Shown: piece by piece, positions 46,573 through 55,788 of the stretch
How positions within the stretch are numbered: position 1 is the first letter of the stretch
How the letters are laid out: each line of letters opens with the position of its first letter
Assembly (NCBI RefSeq): GCF_016801025.1
Contig: NZ_CP068983.1
Coordinates: forward strand, 3,092,501 to 3,156,500
Direction: 5' to 3'
Length of the DNA stretch: 64,000 bases
From: Paradevosia shaoguanensis
GTDB lineage: Bacteria > Pseudomonadota > Alphaproteobacteria > Rhizobiales > Devosiaceae
Made by a program: the position numbers and the translations under genes
The notes under the pieces: model-generated
Told to the model about the DNA's origin: nothing
Seen by the model: only the letters and a program-made list of their open reading frames with translations
Database searches by the model: none

Positions 46573-46739
46573 AGCATGAGTTCAGCCAGACTTAGAAAGC
46601 CGATGTGACAGCACGATAACGCGCGCCGCAAGGGGGCTTCCGGGGGCGCGACGTTTCAGTGATTGAAGGGGAGGGCGGGTTGGCCTACATAGGCCGCCAG
46701 CTTTCCGATTTGTCGCGATTTTCAAGAGGCACGCGCTTT

Positions 46740-48395
46740 ATGGCCCGCCAATTCATCTATCACATGCACGGCATGTCCAAGGCTTACGCCGGTGGCAAGA
46801 AGGTTCTCGATAACATCCATCTCTCGTTCTACCCCGACGCCAAGATCGGCGTGCTGGGTCCGAACGGCTCGGGTAAGTCGACCCTGCTCAAGATCATGGC
46901 GGGCATCGACACCGATTTCACCGGCGAGGCCTGGGTCGCGCAGGGGGCCAAGGTCGGCTACCTGGCGCAGGAGCCCGATCTCGACCCGGCGCTCGACGTC
47001 ATGGGCAACGTCATGACCGGCGTCAAAGAGAAGAAGGATATCCTCGACCGTTACAACGAGTTGATGATGAACTATTCGGACGAGACGGCCGACGAAGCCA
47101 CCAAGCTTCAGGACAAGATCGACGCCGAAAACCTCTGGGATCTCGAATCCCAGGTGCAGATGGCCATGGATGCGCTCGGCTGCCCGCCGGCCAATGCCGA
47201 TGTGACCAAGCTCTCGGGTGGCGAGCGCCGCCGCGTGGCGCTGTGCGCCCTGCTGCTCTCCAAGCCCGATCTGCTGCTCCTTGACGAACCGACCAACCAC
47301 CTGGACGCCGAGACCACGGCGTGGCTGGAAAAGCATCTGCGCGAGTTCGAAGGCGCGGTGCTGATCATCACCCACGACCGCTACTTCCTCGACAACGTGA
47401 CCGGCTGGATTCTCGAGCTCGACCGCGGCCGCGGCGTGCCCTACGAGGGCAATTACTCGGCCTACCTCGAAGCCAAGGCCAAGCGCTTTGCGCAGGAAAA
47501 GAGCGAAGACGCAGCACGCGCAAAGGTGCTGGAGCGCGAAAAGGAATGGCTCGGTCAGTCCCCGCAGGCGCGCCAGTCCAAGTCCAAGGCGCGTATCAAG
47601 GCCTATGACGAACTGGTCAAGATCAACGAGGCGCGTACGCAGTCGCAGACCGCCCAGATCATCATTCCGCCGGGTGAGCGCCTGGGCCACAACGTCATCG
47701 ACATCGACGGGCTCTCCAAGTCCTATGGCGATCGCCTGCTGATCGACAACCTCACCTTCAAGCTGCCCCCGGGCGGCATCGTGGGCGTCATTGGTCCAAA
47801 CGGCGCCGGCAAGACCACGCTCTTCCGCATGCTGACCGGCCAGGAAACCCCGGATTCGGGTTCCGTGACGGTCGCCGACAACGTGCATCTGGGCTATGTC
47901 GACCAGAGCCGCGACGCGCTCAATCCGAACAAGACGGTCTGGGAAGAAATCTCGGGCGGCGACGAAGTGCTGCTGCTCGGCAAGCGCGAGATGAACAGCC
48001 GCGCCTATGTGTCGGCGTTCAACTTCAAGGGCACCGACCAGCAGCAGAAGGTCGGAAATCTCTCGGGCGGGCAGCGCAACCGCGTGCACCTGGCCAAGAT
48101 GCTCAAGTCCGGCGCCAACGTCCTGCTCCTCGACGAACCGACCAACGACCTCGACACCGAAACGCTGGCGGCCCTCGAAGAAGCGCTGGAAGAATTCGCC
48201 GGCTGCGCCGTGATCATCAGCCACGATCGTATGTTCCTCGATCGCCTTGCCACCCACATGCTCGCCTTCGAAGGCGACAGCCATGTGGAATGGTTCGAAG
48301 GCAACTTCCAGGACTACGAAGCCGACAAGATCCGCCGCCTCGGCGCGGACGCGGTGAACCCCAAGCGGGTCACCTACAAGCCGCTGACGCGATAA
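46740..48395 (+). CDS. ettA: Energy-dependent translational throttle protein EttA (ABC-F)
   Basis: Soluble ABC-F ATPase of 551 residues that binds the ribosomal E site and gates entry into elongation according to ATP/ADP. Two ABC cassettes: Walker A GPNGSGKST (~40) and GPNGAGKTT (~352); signatures LSGGERRRVAL and LSGGQRNRVHL; Walker B with DEPTNHLDAET and DEPTNDLDTET; linker/arm in between with the charged EREKEWLGQSPQARQSKSK. The start MARQFIYHMHGMSKAY matches EttA exactly in style. ATG at 46740. Terminator follows. Confidence 0.95.
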   Translation: MARQFIYHMHGMSKAYAGGKKVLDNIHLSFYPDAKIGVLGPNGSGKSTLLKIMAGIDTDFTGEAWVAQGAKVGYLAQEPDLDPALDVMGNVMTGVKEKKDILDRYNELMMNYSDETADEATKLQDKIDAENLWDLESQVQMAMDALGCPPANADVTKLSGGERRRVALCALLLSKPDLLLLDEPTNHLDAETTAWLEKHLREFEGAVLIITHDRYFLDNVTGWILELDRGRGVPYEGNYSAYLEAKAKRFAQEKSEDAARAKVLEREKEWLGQSPQARQSKSKARIKAYDELVKINEARTQSQTAQIIIPPGERLGHNVIDIDGLSKSYGDRLLIDNLTFKLPPGGIVGVIGPNGAGKTTLFRMLTGQETPDSGSVTVADNVHLGYVDQSRDALNPNKTVWEEISGGDEVLLLGKREMNSRAYVSAFNFKGTDQQQKVGNLSGGQRNRVHLAKMLKSGANVLLLDEPTNDLDTETLAALEEALEEFAGCAVIISHDRMFLDRLATHMLAFEGDSHVEWFEGNFQDYEADKIRRLGADAVNPKRVTYKPLTR

Positions 48396-48404
48396 GTCTG
48401 ATGA

Positions 48405-48434
48405 GGCCGGGCGAAAGTCCGGCCTTTCTTTTTT
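48405..48434 (+). terminator. Intrinsic terminator of ettA
   Basis: GGCCGGGC-GAAA-GTCCGGCC with a T-rich TTTCTTTTTT tail. Confidence 0.9.
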
Positions 48435-48452
48435 CATCCAGGAGTATCTCGC

Positions 48453-49217
48453 ATGAAAGACTGGTCCCCCTCCCTCTATCGCCGTTTCGAGGATGAGCGG
48501 ACGCGGCCGGCGCGGGATTTGTTGGCGCAGGTGGATGTCGAGGCGCCCCGGCTGGTGGTGGATATGGGGTGCGGGCCGGGGAATTCGACGGAATTGCTGG
48601 TCGAGCGGTTTCCTGGGGCGCAGGTGGTGGGGCTGGATACTTCGCCCAACATGCTGGCCGAGGCGCGCGAGCGCGTGCCGTCGGCTCGGTTCGAGGTCGC
48701 GGATGCCAATGTCTGGGTGCCCGAGGCGGGGACCGATGTGGTGTTCGCCAATGCCATCTATCAGTGGGTGCCCGATCATCTGGGGGCGCTGAGGCGGGTG
48801 ATGGAGGCGCTGGAGCCGGGCGCGGCGCTGGCGGTGCAGATGCCGGACAATATGGGCGAGCCGAGCCACGTGCTGATGCGCGAGGTGGCGGCCGAGGGGC
48901 CCTGGGCGGAAAAGCTCAGGGGCGCGGCGCGGGCGGTGTTGCCGCCGGTGCGGGTCTATTACGAGGCGCTGGCGTCGGATGCGAGCCGGATCGATATCTG
49001 GCACTCGATCTACAACCATGTTCTCGCCAATGCCGATGCTGTGGTGGAATGGGTGAAGAGCACCGGCCTGCGCCCGTTCATCGATCCGCTCGATGAGGCG
49101 GAACGGGCCGAGTTCCTGGCGCGGTATCGGGCGAAGATCGCCGAAGCCTATCCACCGGTCGAGGGCGGCAAGGTGCTGCTGCGGTTTCCGCGACTGTTCA
49201 TCGTGGCCCGACGCTGA
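48453..49217 (+). CDS. tam: Trans-aconitate 2-methyltransferase
   Basis: SAM-dependent methyltransferase of 254 residues that detoxifies trans-aconitate, a TCA-cycle inhibitor. Opening [22 protein letters not shown] and motif [16 protein letters not shown] (~35-49), then [12 protein letters not shown] (~98) and [10 protein letters not shown], follow the Tam pattern closely. ATG at 48453 with CAGGAG upstream, just after the ettA terminator, so it has its own promoter or arises from read-through. Confidence 0.9.
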   Translation: MKDWSPSLYRRFEDERTRPARDLLAQVDVEAPRLVVDMGCGPGNSTELLVERFPGAQVVGLDTSPNMLAEARERVPSARFEVADANVWVPEAGTDVVFANAIYQWVPDHLGALRRVMEALEPGAALAVQMPDNMGEPSHVLMREVAAEGPWAEKLRGAARAVLPPVRVYYEALASDASRIDIWHSIYNHVLANADAVVEWVKSTGLRPFIDPLDEAERAEFLARYRAKIAEAYPPVEGGKVLLRFPRLFIVARR

Positions 49218-49289
49218 GGAGGGGGACAGACGGGCGCATCCGTGTTAGGGAGCGCCTCAATGCAAATCCCCTAGTGTTGGAGAAGACAA

Positions 49290-50153
49290 ATGGCGACACC
49301 CTTCGAGGTTCGTCTGGACGGCGCCACGTTTTCCGGTGAGTCGGACGGTTTCGGCCTGCCGGTAGTGTTCCTGCATGCCGGCGTGGCCGACAGGCGCATG
49401 TGGGAAAGCCAGATGACGGAATTGGCCGACGCCGGGTTCCACGTCATTGCCTACGACCGGCGCGGGCATGGTGACACGGAATCGCCCGATGTGCCGTTCA
49501 GCCATCTCGATGACCTGGAAGCCATTCTCGACCAGTTGAGCGTTCATGCGGCGGTGTTCGTCGGCTCGTCCGCGGGCGGGGCGCTGGCGATCGACTTCGC
49601 CATCGAGAACCCGGAGCGGACGGTCGGGCTGGTGCTGGTCGGCACGGCGCTCTCGGGTTCGCCCGAGCCGGAACTGCCGGAAGAGGCCGAGCTGATCCTC
49701 GATGCGCTTCACTACGCCGAGGATCGGGGCAATACCGGCTCGGTCAACAAGATCGAGGCGCATCTCTGGCTGGATGGGCCGCTCAGCCCGAATGGACGCG
49801 TGGACGGGCCGGCGCGGGCGCTGTTTCTCGACATGAACGGGAAAGTGCTGGCCAAGCCGAAGCTGACCCAGGAAGAGGAGCGCGAGCCGGCGGTGGACGT
49901 TGTGGGCGGCATCGCAGCGCCGACGCTGCTGGTTGTGGGAGAACTCGATTTCCCGCACATCCTCGAGCGGCATGGCGACCTTTCCGAGGAGATGGAGAAT
50001 TCCTTTGCGGTGGTGCTGGAGGATACGGCACACCTGCCGAGCCTCGAAAAGCCCGAGATCTTCAATCCGCTGCTGCTGGAATTCCTCGATGCGGTCGCCG
50101 GTCACTCGGACGTGGGCGACGATGAGGATATTGACGAGGACGGGGAGGGCTGA
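49290..50153 (+). CDS. Alpha/beta hydrolase
   Basis: 287 residues, alpha/beta-hydrolase fold. VVFLHAGVADRRMWESQM is the oxyanion region, YDRRGHGDTE strand motif, nucleophile elbow VGSSAGGAL (Ser ~93), Asp in VVGELDFPHI and His in EDTAHLPSLEKP. Acidic C-terminal tail GDDEDIDEDGEG. Ester, lactone or other substrates possible. ATG at 49290 with GGAGAAG. Stand-alone gene, convergent with the host-attachment-type protein. Confidence 0.88.
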   Translation: MATPFEVRLDGATFSGESDGFGLPVVFLHAGVADRRMWESQMTELADAGFHVIAYDRRGHGDTESPDVPFSHLDDLEAILDQLSVHAAVFVGSSAGGALAIDFAIENPERTVGLVLVGTALSGSPEPELPEEAELILDALHYAEDRGNTGSVNKIEAHLWLDGPLSPNGRVDGPARALFLDMNGKVLAKPKLTQEEEREPAVDVVGGIAAPTLLVVGELDFPHILERHGDLSEEMENSFAVVLEDTAHLPSLEKPEIFNPLLLEFLDAVAGHSDVGDDEDIDEDGEG

Positions 50154-50174
50154 GCGTCCTCCCCGCCTTGGCGG

Positions 50175-50624
50175 CTAAAGCGCCAGGAGGTCGGCGAACT
50201 GCTTGTCGAGCTGCTGGCGCGGCATGTTGGTAAGGTCCTTGGGCATTTCGGCCATGATGGCCGAGCGGGTGGCCGCGGACAGCGCCTTGCGCAGATCGCC
50301 CAGGGTGGTCGGCGCGGCGGCGATGATCAGCCGCTTGAAGGCATGTTCGGCATGCTTCTCATCGAGGAGCGCGGCGACGCGGCGGGCGAATTCGGTTTCG
50401 CGGTATTCGGCCGGATCTGTGCGTGGCTCGATGGCGCTGCGGCCGTGCCCGACCGAGGAATAGGAGCGGCCTTGGCGGTCGGTGACGATCTCGGAGGTCT
50501 TGAGCGCCTCCTCCTCGAGGCGCAGGCCATCCACTGGCGCGAGGCCCTTTCCGGGGCCGGCATTTTCGAACACTCGCGCCTGCGTCCCGTCGGCGATCAC
50601 AATCCAGGTTACGACCGGTTTCAT
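50175..50624 (-). CDS. Host attachment protein (baeRF-type) family
   Basis: 149-residue protein of the family named after proteins required for attachment to host cells in Agrobacterium (bacterial/archaeal eRF1-like fold). WIVIADGTQARVFENAGPG, RSYSSVGHGRSAIEPRTDP, FARRVAALLDEKHAEHAFKRLIIAAAP (in pieces) and the final QLDKQFADLLAL match it. The biochemical role is not settled; the name should not be taken as evidence of host interaction here. ATG at 50624. Confidence 0.85.
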   Translation of the reverse strand: MKPVVTWIVIADGTQARVFENAGPGKGLAPVDGLRLEEEALKTSEIVTDRQGRSYSSVGHGRSAIEPRTDPAEYRETEFARRVAALLDEKHAEHAFKRLIIAAAPTTLGDLRKALSAATRSAIMAEMPKDLTNMPRQQLDKQFADLLAL

Positions 50625-50778
50625 CGGCTTACTCCTCTTGCATGAAATGGGGGAACGCGAAGGTTTGAGAATGGTTGGATCGCATCACCGATTCCAGTCC
50701 AATTGATCACAAACTCTAATTGGCGGCACGTGGCGGCCGCTGGTAGACAGTCTCACAGAGACTGGGCGGAAGAACAAT

Positions 50779-51717
50779 ATGGCTTCGCAGGACGGCGCCG
50801 CCGTTAGCCGGGCGCCGGCAAAGGAACTCGTGACCATCGCGGATACGCGTGGCGGCGTACTGGCGGCCGTGGCGACCTATGGGTCCTGGGGCGTGCTGCC
50901 GCTGCTGTTCCACCAGCTGACGCCGGTCGATCCGGTGCTGGTGGTGGCCCACCGCACGCTCTGGTCTCTCGTATTCGTGACGGCGCTGCTGGGCATTGGC
51001 GGGCGGTTCGCGGAGGTGCGGGCGGTACTGGCCGATCCGCGGAGCCTGCGCACCATGTTCATCTCGGCGCTGCTGCTGGGGTGCAACTGGCTGCTTTATG
51101 TGTGGGCGGTGCAGAGCGGGCGCGTGCTCGAGGCGAGCCTGGGCTATTTCATCAATCCGCTGGTCAATGTGGCCATCGGCATCGTGCTGCTGGGCGAGAA
51201 GCAGAACCGGTGGCAGACGGTGGCGATCGTTATCGCGGCCGTTGCCATCGTCATCCAGGGCGTGGCGCTGGGCACCCTGCCGCTGGTCTCGCTGGGGCTG
51301 GCACTGACGTTCGGGTTCTACGGCTATTTCCGCAAGACCGTGTCGGCGCCATCGGCGATCGGGCTTTTCGTCGAGACGCTGCTGCTGTCGCCGCTTGCGC
51401 TGGCCTTCGCGGTCTATTCGTGGGTGATGCATGGGCCGGGGGCGCTGACCGATCCCTATATCCTGACGCTGGTGATCTTCACCGGGCCGGCGACGGCGAT
51501 CCCGCTGCTGTTCTTCGCCTATGCGGTTAGGCAGCTGCGGATGACGACGATCGGCATGTTCCAGTACATCTCGCCGTCGCTCCAGTTCCTGATTGGGGTG
51601 CTGGTGTTCGGCGAGCACCTGAGCCCGGTGGGGCTGCTGAGCTTTGCGCTCATCTGGGTGTCGCTGGTGATCTTCACCGTCGATGGGTTGCGGCGTCGCC
51701 CGGGCGTGGCGCGCTAG
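50779..51717 (+). CDS. rarD: RarD-type EamA-family transporter
   Basis: Ten-helix drug/metabolite transporter of 312 residues. YGSWGVLPLLFHQLTPVDPVLVVAHRTLWS in pieces, NWLLYVWAVQSGRVLEASLGYFINPLVNV (~105-133) and FQYISPSLQFLIGVLVFGE (~262) are strong RarD signatures. The transported substrate is not known. ATG at 50779. Its last 4 bases overlap the end of the convergent oxyR. Confidence 0.9.
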   Translation: MASQDGAAVSRAPAKELVTIADTRGGVLAAVATYGSWGVLPLLFHQLTPVDPVLVVAHRTLWSLVFVTALLGIGGRFAEVRAVLADPRSLRTMFISALLLGCNWLLYVWAVQSGRVLEASLGYFINPLVNVAIGIVLLGEKQNRWQTVAIVIAAVAIVIQGVALGTLPLVSLGLALTFGFYGYFRKTVSAPSAIGLFVETLLLSPLALAFAVYSWVMHGPGALTDPYILTLVIFTGPATAIPLLFFAYAVRQLRMTTIGMFQYISPSLQFLIGVLVFGEHLSPVGLLSFALIWVSLVIFTVDGLRRRPGVAR

Positions 51718-52625
51718 GCGGCGAGGATCGCGCGATCGGCGTGTGACTGCCGGATGATTTCGGCGATCTCCTCGAAAAGGGCGGCAAACGGCGTGGTTTC
51801 GCGCCAGACCAGCGACAGGTCGCGGCCGGCGCCAGGGGCGGCCAGCGAGCGGATGACGATGCGCGGGTCGGTGGCTTCCTTGCGCACGGCGATCTCGGGC
51901 AGGAGCGTGATGCCCTGGCCGTTGGCGACGAACTCCACGATGGTCGAGAGCGAAGTGGCAGCGAAGGCGCGGGCCGAGGGATCGGCAGCGATGGAGCAGG
52001 CGGCGATGGCCTGATCGCGGAAGCAATGGCCCTCATCGAGCAGCAGGATGCGTTCGGCGGGGAGGCTGGCGAGCTGCACGGGCTCTTCGGGCGCGTCGAC
52101 GCGCGAGGTGGCGAGCACGAAGGAATCGGGGAAGAGGCGCGAGACGGTCAGCCGGGGGCCGCCGGGCGGTGGGTCGGTGGCGATGAGCGCCAGGTCGAGG
52201 TCGCCTTCGGCCAGGGCCTTGAGCAAGGTCTCGGTGCGGCTTTCGCTGACGCGGAAGGCCAAAGTCGGGAACTGCGTCTGCAGGGCCGGGAAGATGTCGG
52301 GCAGGAGATAGGGCGCAACGGTCGGGATAAGGCCGAAGCGGATGGGGGCCGAGGGTTGGCCGGCATGGCCCTGGGCGAAGGCCATGAGGTCATCGGCGCT
52401 CTCCAGAACCTTTCGGGCGCGCTCGACCAGTTCGCCGCCGAATGGCGTGGGGCGGACGGTTTTGCCGAGGCGGTCGAAGAGAGGGGCGCCGCAGATTTCC
52501 TCGATGAGCTGGATCTGCTGGGAGAGGGCGGGTTGGGTGACGCGGCAGCGCTCGGCGGCGCGGCCGAAATGACCGGTTTCGGCCAAGGCCACGGCATAGC
52601 GCATCTGCTTGAGGGTGATGGTCAT
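51714..52625 (-). CDS. oxyR: Hydrogen-peroxide-inducible regulator OxyR (LysR family)
   Basis: LysR-type regulator of 303 residues. N-terminal helix-turn-helix HFGRAAERCRVTQPALSQQI (~19-38). The redox pair is intact: Cys201 in DEGHCFRDQ and Cys210 in AIAACSI, with the same nine-residue spacing as the E. coli Cys199/Cys208 pair, so peroxide-driven disulfide switching is expected. Divergent from katA with paired dyads and a sigma-70 promoter in between, as for a classic OxyR-catalase module. ATG at 52625. Confidence 0.94.
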   Translation of the reverse strand: MTITLKQMRYAVALAETGHFGRAAERCRVTQPALSQQIQLIEEICGAPLFDRLGKTVRPTPFGGELVERARKVLESADDLMAFAQGHAGQPSAPIRFGLIPTVAPYLLPDIFPALQTQFPTLAFRVSESRTETLLKALAEGDLDLALIATDPPPGGPRLTVSRLFPDSFVLATSRVDAPEEPVQLASLPAERILLLDEGHCFRDQAIAACSIAADPSARAFAATSLSTIVEFVANGQGITLLPEIAVRKEATDPRIVIRSLAAPGAGRDLSLVWRETTPFAALFEEIAEIIRQSHADRAILAA

Positions 52626-52660
52626 GATAAGCGTATGTTATCAGGATTTATAGACTTATC
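52626..52660 (+). promoter_or_regulatory. Likely OxyR operator
   Basis: GATAAGCGTATGTTATC (52626-52642, a GATAA-N7-TTATC dyad) followed by GATTTATAGACTTATC (52645-52660). Tandem LysR-type half-sites ending 4 bases before the katA -35 box, the right place for activation of katA. Confidence 0.6.
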
Positions 52661-52663
52661 AAT

Positions 52664-52692
52664 TTGCCTAATCATTTTCTGCTGGGTACAAT
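52664..52692 (+). promoter_or_regulatory. Sigma-70-type promoter of katA
   Basis: TTGCCT (52664-52669), 17-base spacer, TACAAT (52687-52692). Start expected near 52699; leader about 31 bases to the katA ATG. Confidence 0.7.
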
Positions 52693-52729
52693 CAGGGCGT
52701 TGAGACAATCCAGACAGGAAGTTACTGCC

Positions 52730-54226
52730 ATGGTCGATCGTCCCCGTATGACGACGAGTGCCGGCGCGCCGGTTCCCGACAACCAGAATTCGGAGACGGC
52801 CGGTCCGCGCGGCCCGGTGTTGATGCAGGATTACCAGCTGCTCGAAAAGCTGGCCCATCAGAACCGCGAGCGCATTCCCGAGCGCGTCGTCCACGCCAAG
52901 GGCTGGGGTGCTTTCGGCACCCTCACCATCACCAACGACATCTCCAAGTACACGCGCGCAAACATCTTTTCGCAGGTGGGCAAGAAGACGGACCTCCTGA
53001 TCCGCTTCTCGACAGTGGCCGGCGAGCTTGGCGCCGCCGATGCCGAGCGCGACGTGCGCGGCTTCGCCATGAAGTTCTATACCGACGAGGGCAATTGGGA
53101 CCTGGTGGGTAACAACACGCCGGTGTTCTTCGTGCGCGACCCGCTGAAGTTCCCCGATTTCATTCACACGCAGAAGCGCCATCCCAAGACCCACCTGCGC
53201 TCCAAGACCGCCATGTGGGATTTCTGGAGCCAGTCGCCGGAGAGCCTGCATCAGGTCACGACGCTGTTCTCGGATCGCGGCCTGCCGGTGGCGCCGATGT
53301 TCATGAACGGCTACGGCTCGCACACCTATTCGTTCTGGAACGATGACGGCGAGCGCTTCTGGGTGAAGTTCCACTTCAAGACCCAGCAGGGCCACAAGTT
53401 CTACACCAACGCTGAAGCCGAGAAGATCATCGGCGAGAGCCGCGAATCCTATCAGGAAGAGCTGTTCGGCACGATTGATCGCGGTGAGTTCCCGCGCTGG
53501 ACCATGCAGGTGCAGATCATGCCGGAGGCCGATGCCGACAAGCATTGGTACAACCCGTTCGACCTCACCAAGGTCTGGCCGCATGGCGACTATCCGGTGA
53601 TCGAGGTCGGCGTGGTCGAGCTCAACCGCAATGCCGACAACTATTTCGCCGAGATCGAGCAGGCGGCATTCTCGCCGTCCAACAAGGTGCCGGGCATCGG
53701 CTATTCGCCCGACAAGATGCTGCAGGCGCGCGTGTTCTCCTATGCCGACGCCCACCGCTATCGCCTGGGCACGCATTACGAAGCGCTGCCGGTGAATGCG
53801 CCCAAGGTGCCGGTGCATCACTACCACAAGGACGGGGCGATGCGCTTCTTCCCGAACAATCCGAACCCGGATGCCTATTACGAGCCCAACAGCTTCGGCG
53901 GCCCGGTCGAGGACAAGTCGATCCAGGAGCCGCCGCTGCGGATTTCGGGCGATGCCGATCGCTACAACCATCGCGACGGCAACGACGACTACCGCCAGCC
54001 GCGCGACCTCTTCAACCTGTTCGACGACGCGCAGAAGGCGCGGTTGTTCTCGAACCTGGCAGCGGCGATGGATGGCGTGCCGGACGAGATCATCAACCGC
54101 CAGCTCGTCCATTTCGACCTGATCGCCAAGGAATATGGCGACGGTATCCGCGCGGCTCGCGCTGCCCTTGGCAACAAGCGTCCCGCGGATGCGATCTCGG
54201 ACGAAGAGACGGCAGCGGCCGAATAG
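52730..54226 (+). CDS. katA: Catalase (haem, monofunctional)
   Basis: Converts hydrogen peroxide to water and oxygen. 498 residues, small-subunit length. Active-site His in [13 protein letters not shown] (~residue 56), haem-pocket [10 protein letters not shown] and Asn in [15 protein letters not shown] (~130), proximal Tyr in [14 protein letters not shown] (~338). ATG at 52730 after AGGAAG; an in-frame upstream start at 52664 would cover the promoter and is rejected. Divergent from oxyR, with which it forms a peroxide-stress pair. Confidence 0.95.
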   Translation: MVDRPRMTTSAGAPVPDNQNSETAGPRGPVLMQDYQLLEKLAHQNRERIPERVVHAKGWGAFGTLTITNDISKYTRANIFSQVGKKTDLLIRFSTVAGELGAADAERDVRGFAMKFYTDEGNWDLVGNNTPVFFVRDPLKFPDFIHTQKRHPKTHLRSKTAMWDFWSQSPESLHQVTTLFSDRGLPVAPMFMNGYGSHTYSFWNDDGERFWVKFHFKTQQGHKFYTNAEAEKIIGESRESYQEELFGTIDRGEFPRWTMQVQIMPEADADKHWYNPFDLTKVWPHGDYPVIEVGVVELNRNADNYFAEIEQAAFSPSNKVPGIGYSPDKMLQARVFSYADAHRYRLGTHYEALPVNAPKVPVHHYHKDGAMRFFPNNPNPDAYYEPNSFGGPVEDKSIQEPPLRISGDADRYNHRDGNDDYRQPRDLFNLFDDAQKARLFSNLAAAMDGVPDEIINRQLVHFDLIAKEYGDGIRAARAALGNKRPADAISDEETAAAE

Positions 54227-54251
54227 GCCTCACGCCAGAAACGAATCTGCG

Positions 54252-54283
54252 GAACCCGGCCCAACGGCCGGGTTCTTGCTTTT
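54252..54283 (+). terminator. Intrinsic terminator of katA
   Basis: GAACCCGGCC-CAAC-GGCCGGGTTC perfect 10-bp stem, then TTGCTTTT. Confidence 0.88.
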
Positions 54284-54519
54284 GGTTAATTGTTTTCGGC
54301 AGGGGGCGGACCGTCGGGCAGGGGTGTTCGCCTCATCGGACGGGCCTTGACGGATGGAGAGAGGCGGCGCGCTTGGAGCGGGTCTTCAGGGCGGCGGATT
54401 TATCCCCAGAAGCAAAGGATAAAATTTGAATCAAATGTGGGCGTCGCACTTTAGCCCGCGGCCAACGGGCGATGCCAAACTCCGCAGGATCGGCGGCAGA
54501 ATTCCGCTCGGAGGACTAC

Positions 54520-55644
54520 ATGCAAGAAATCGAAGAAGGCACGAAAGCTTTTTCGACCTTTCGAGTACTTAACGGCGACGCCAACGCGATGGAGCGCGAA
54601 CAGCTCTTCCGCAATATGGCGCAACTCTTCTCCTTCGTGTCGGACCGGTGTGACGACGAGCAGGTCGTCCAGTATGACGAAGTGCTTTGCCAATTGGCCG
54701 AACTCGTCGAGGTGGAAGCGCGGGCGCATGTCGCCAAGCTGCTTTCGCGGCTTGAACGGGCGCCGGGCACCGTGGTGGTGAAGCTGGCCAATGACGTGAT
54801 CGAAGTGGCCAAGCCGCTGCTCGAATTCTCGAGCGTGCTTTCCGATGACGACCTCATCGACATCGTGATCAACCAGAGCGAGGCGCATCGCCAGGCCGTG
54901 GCGAGCCGTACGGCGCTGGCAGAGCGCGTGAGCGACGCCATCACCGAGCATGGCGACAAGGTTTCGATCTCGCGGCTGGTGCGCAACACCAATGCCGAAC
55001 TCGGGCAATCGGCCATCGAGCGCCTGGTGGCGCTGGCGGCCAAGGACGGCGATATCGCCGACGAACTGCGCAACCGCACCGATATCGACTGGGGCACGCT
55101 GCGCAACGAAATCGACAATGCCGCCAACAAGGTGCTCGATGAAATCGGGCAGGCGCGGGTGGATCCGGTCACGGCCGGCAAGATCAATTCGGTGGTCTAC
55201 AACCGCATGCGCAACCGCGCCGGCTTCAACAGCCAGGAGTGGAAGGTCGCCTATAACCAGGTGAAGGCGCTTTCGGACCGCAAGCAGCTCGACGAGCGCG
55301 CGCTGATCCGCTTCGCCCGCTTCGGCTATGGTCACCATTGCGCGGCAACGCTGACGGTGATGCTGCGGGTGGGACCGGAAGTCGTGGTCAAGTGGATGGC
55401 CATGCAGGATTATGTGGCGATCACCGTGGCGTTGCGGGCGGCCGGGCTTTCGCCCGATCTCTTCGAGGCGGTGGTGGCGACCATGCCCTGGCGCGACCTG
55501 CCGACGGAGGCCGACAAGGTCAACGTGCGGGCGCGTTTCGAGGCGCTGAGCCCCGAGGAAGCGCTCGGCATCTTCGAGCTCTGGCGCGCACATGCCTTCC
55601 GCAAGCGCGGTAGCACGGTGGGGGACATGGTCGGGCACGCCTGA
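54520..55644 (+). CDS. DUF2336-domain protein
   Basis: 374 residues, all-helical, of the alphaproteobacterial DUF2336 type. Features: FSFVSDRCDDEQVVQYDEVLCQLAELVE early, VSISRLVRNTNAELGQSAIERLVALA repeats in the middle and FELWRAHAFRKRG at the end (quoted in pieces). Role unknown; some members affect motility or signalling. ATG at 54520 chosen because GGAGG lies at 54510-54514; an earlier ATG at 54472 has no Shine-Dalgarno. Single gene. Confidence 0.85.
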   Translation: MQEIEEGTKAFSTFRVLNGDANAMEREQLFRNMAQLFSFVSDRCDDEQVVQYDEVLCQLAELVEVEARAHVAKLLSRLERAPGTVVVKLANDVIEVAKPLLEFSSVLSDDDLIDIVINQSEAHRQAVASRTALAERVSDAITEHGDKVSISRLVRNTNAELGQSAIERLVALAAKDGDIADELRNRTDIDWGTLRNEIDNAANKVLDEIGQARVDPVTAGKINSVVYNRMRNRAGFNSQEWKVAYNQVKALSDRKQLDERALIRFARFGYGHHCAATLTVMLRVGPEVVVKWMAMQDYVAITVALRAAGLSPDLFEAVVATMPWRDLPTEADKVNVRARFEALSPEEALGIFELWRAHAFRKRGSTVGDMVGHA

Positions 55645-55675
55645 CCGGGGGCCGTGAGTTTCCACGGCTAATCCA

Positions 55676-55715
55676 CAGTCACGTACTGGCCACAAGGGTG
55701 TCACCAAGCGTTCAC
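55676..55715 (+). promoter_or_regulatory. Four-repeat Pho box upstream of phoA
   Basis: CAGTCAC-N4-TGGCCAC-N4-GTGTCAC-N4-CGTTCAC: four 7-bp direct repeats at exact 11-bp spacing, the geometry of tandem PhoB sites (consensus CTGTCAY). It ends about 73 bp before the phoA start. Confidence 0.75.
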
Positions 55716-55788
55716 GAGCAGGGAAAAGGATTGGGGCAGGGCGGCAGCCCGCCGCCTCGTCCAACCCCACTCGAGGATTTGCATCGTG

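Noticed and set aside
46722-49019. Minus-strand frame of about 765 codons under ettA and tam
   Set aside because: Crosses a strong terminator and two recognised genes; no motif of its own.
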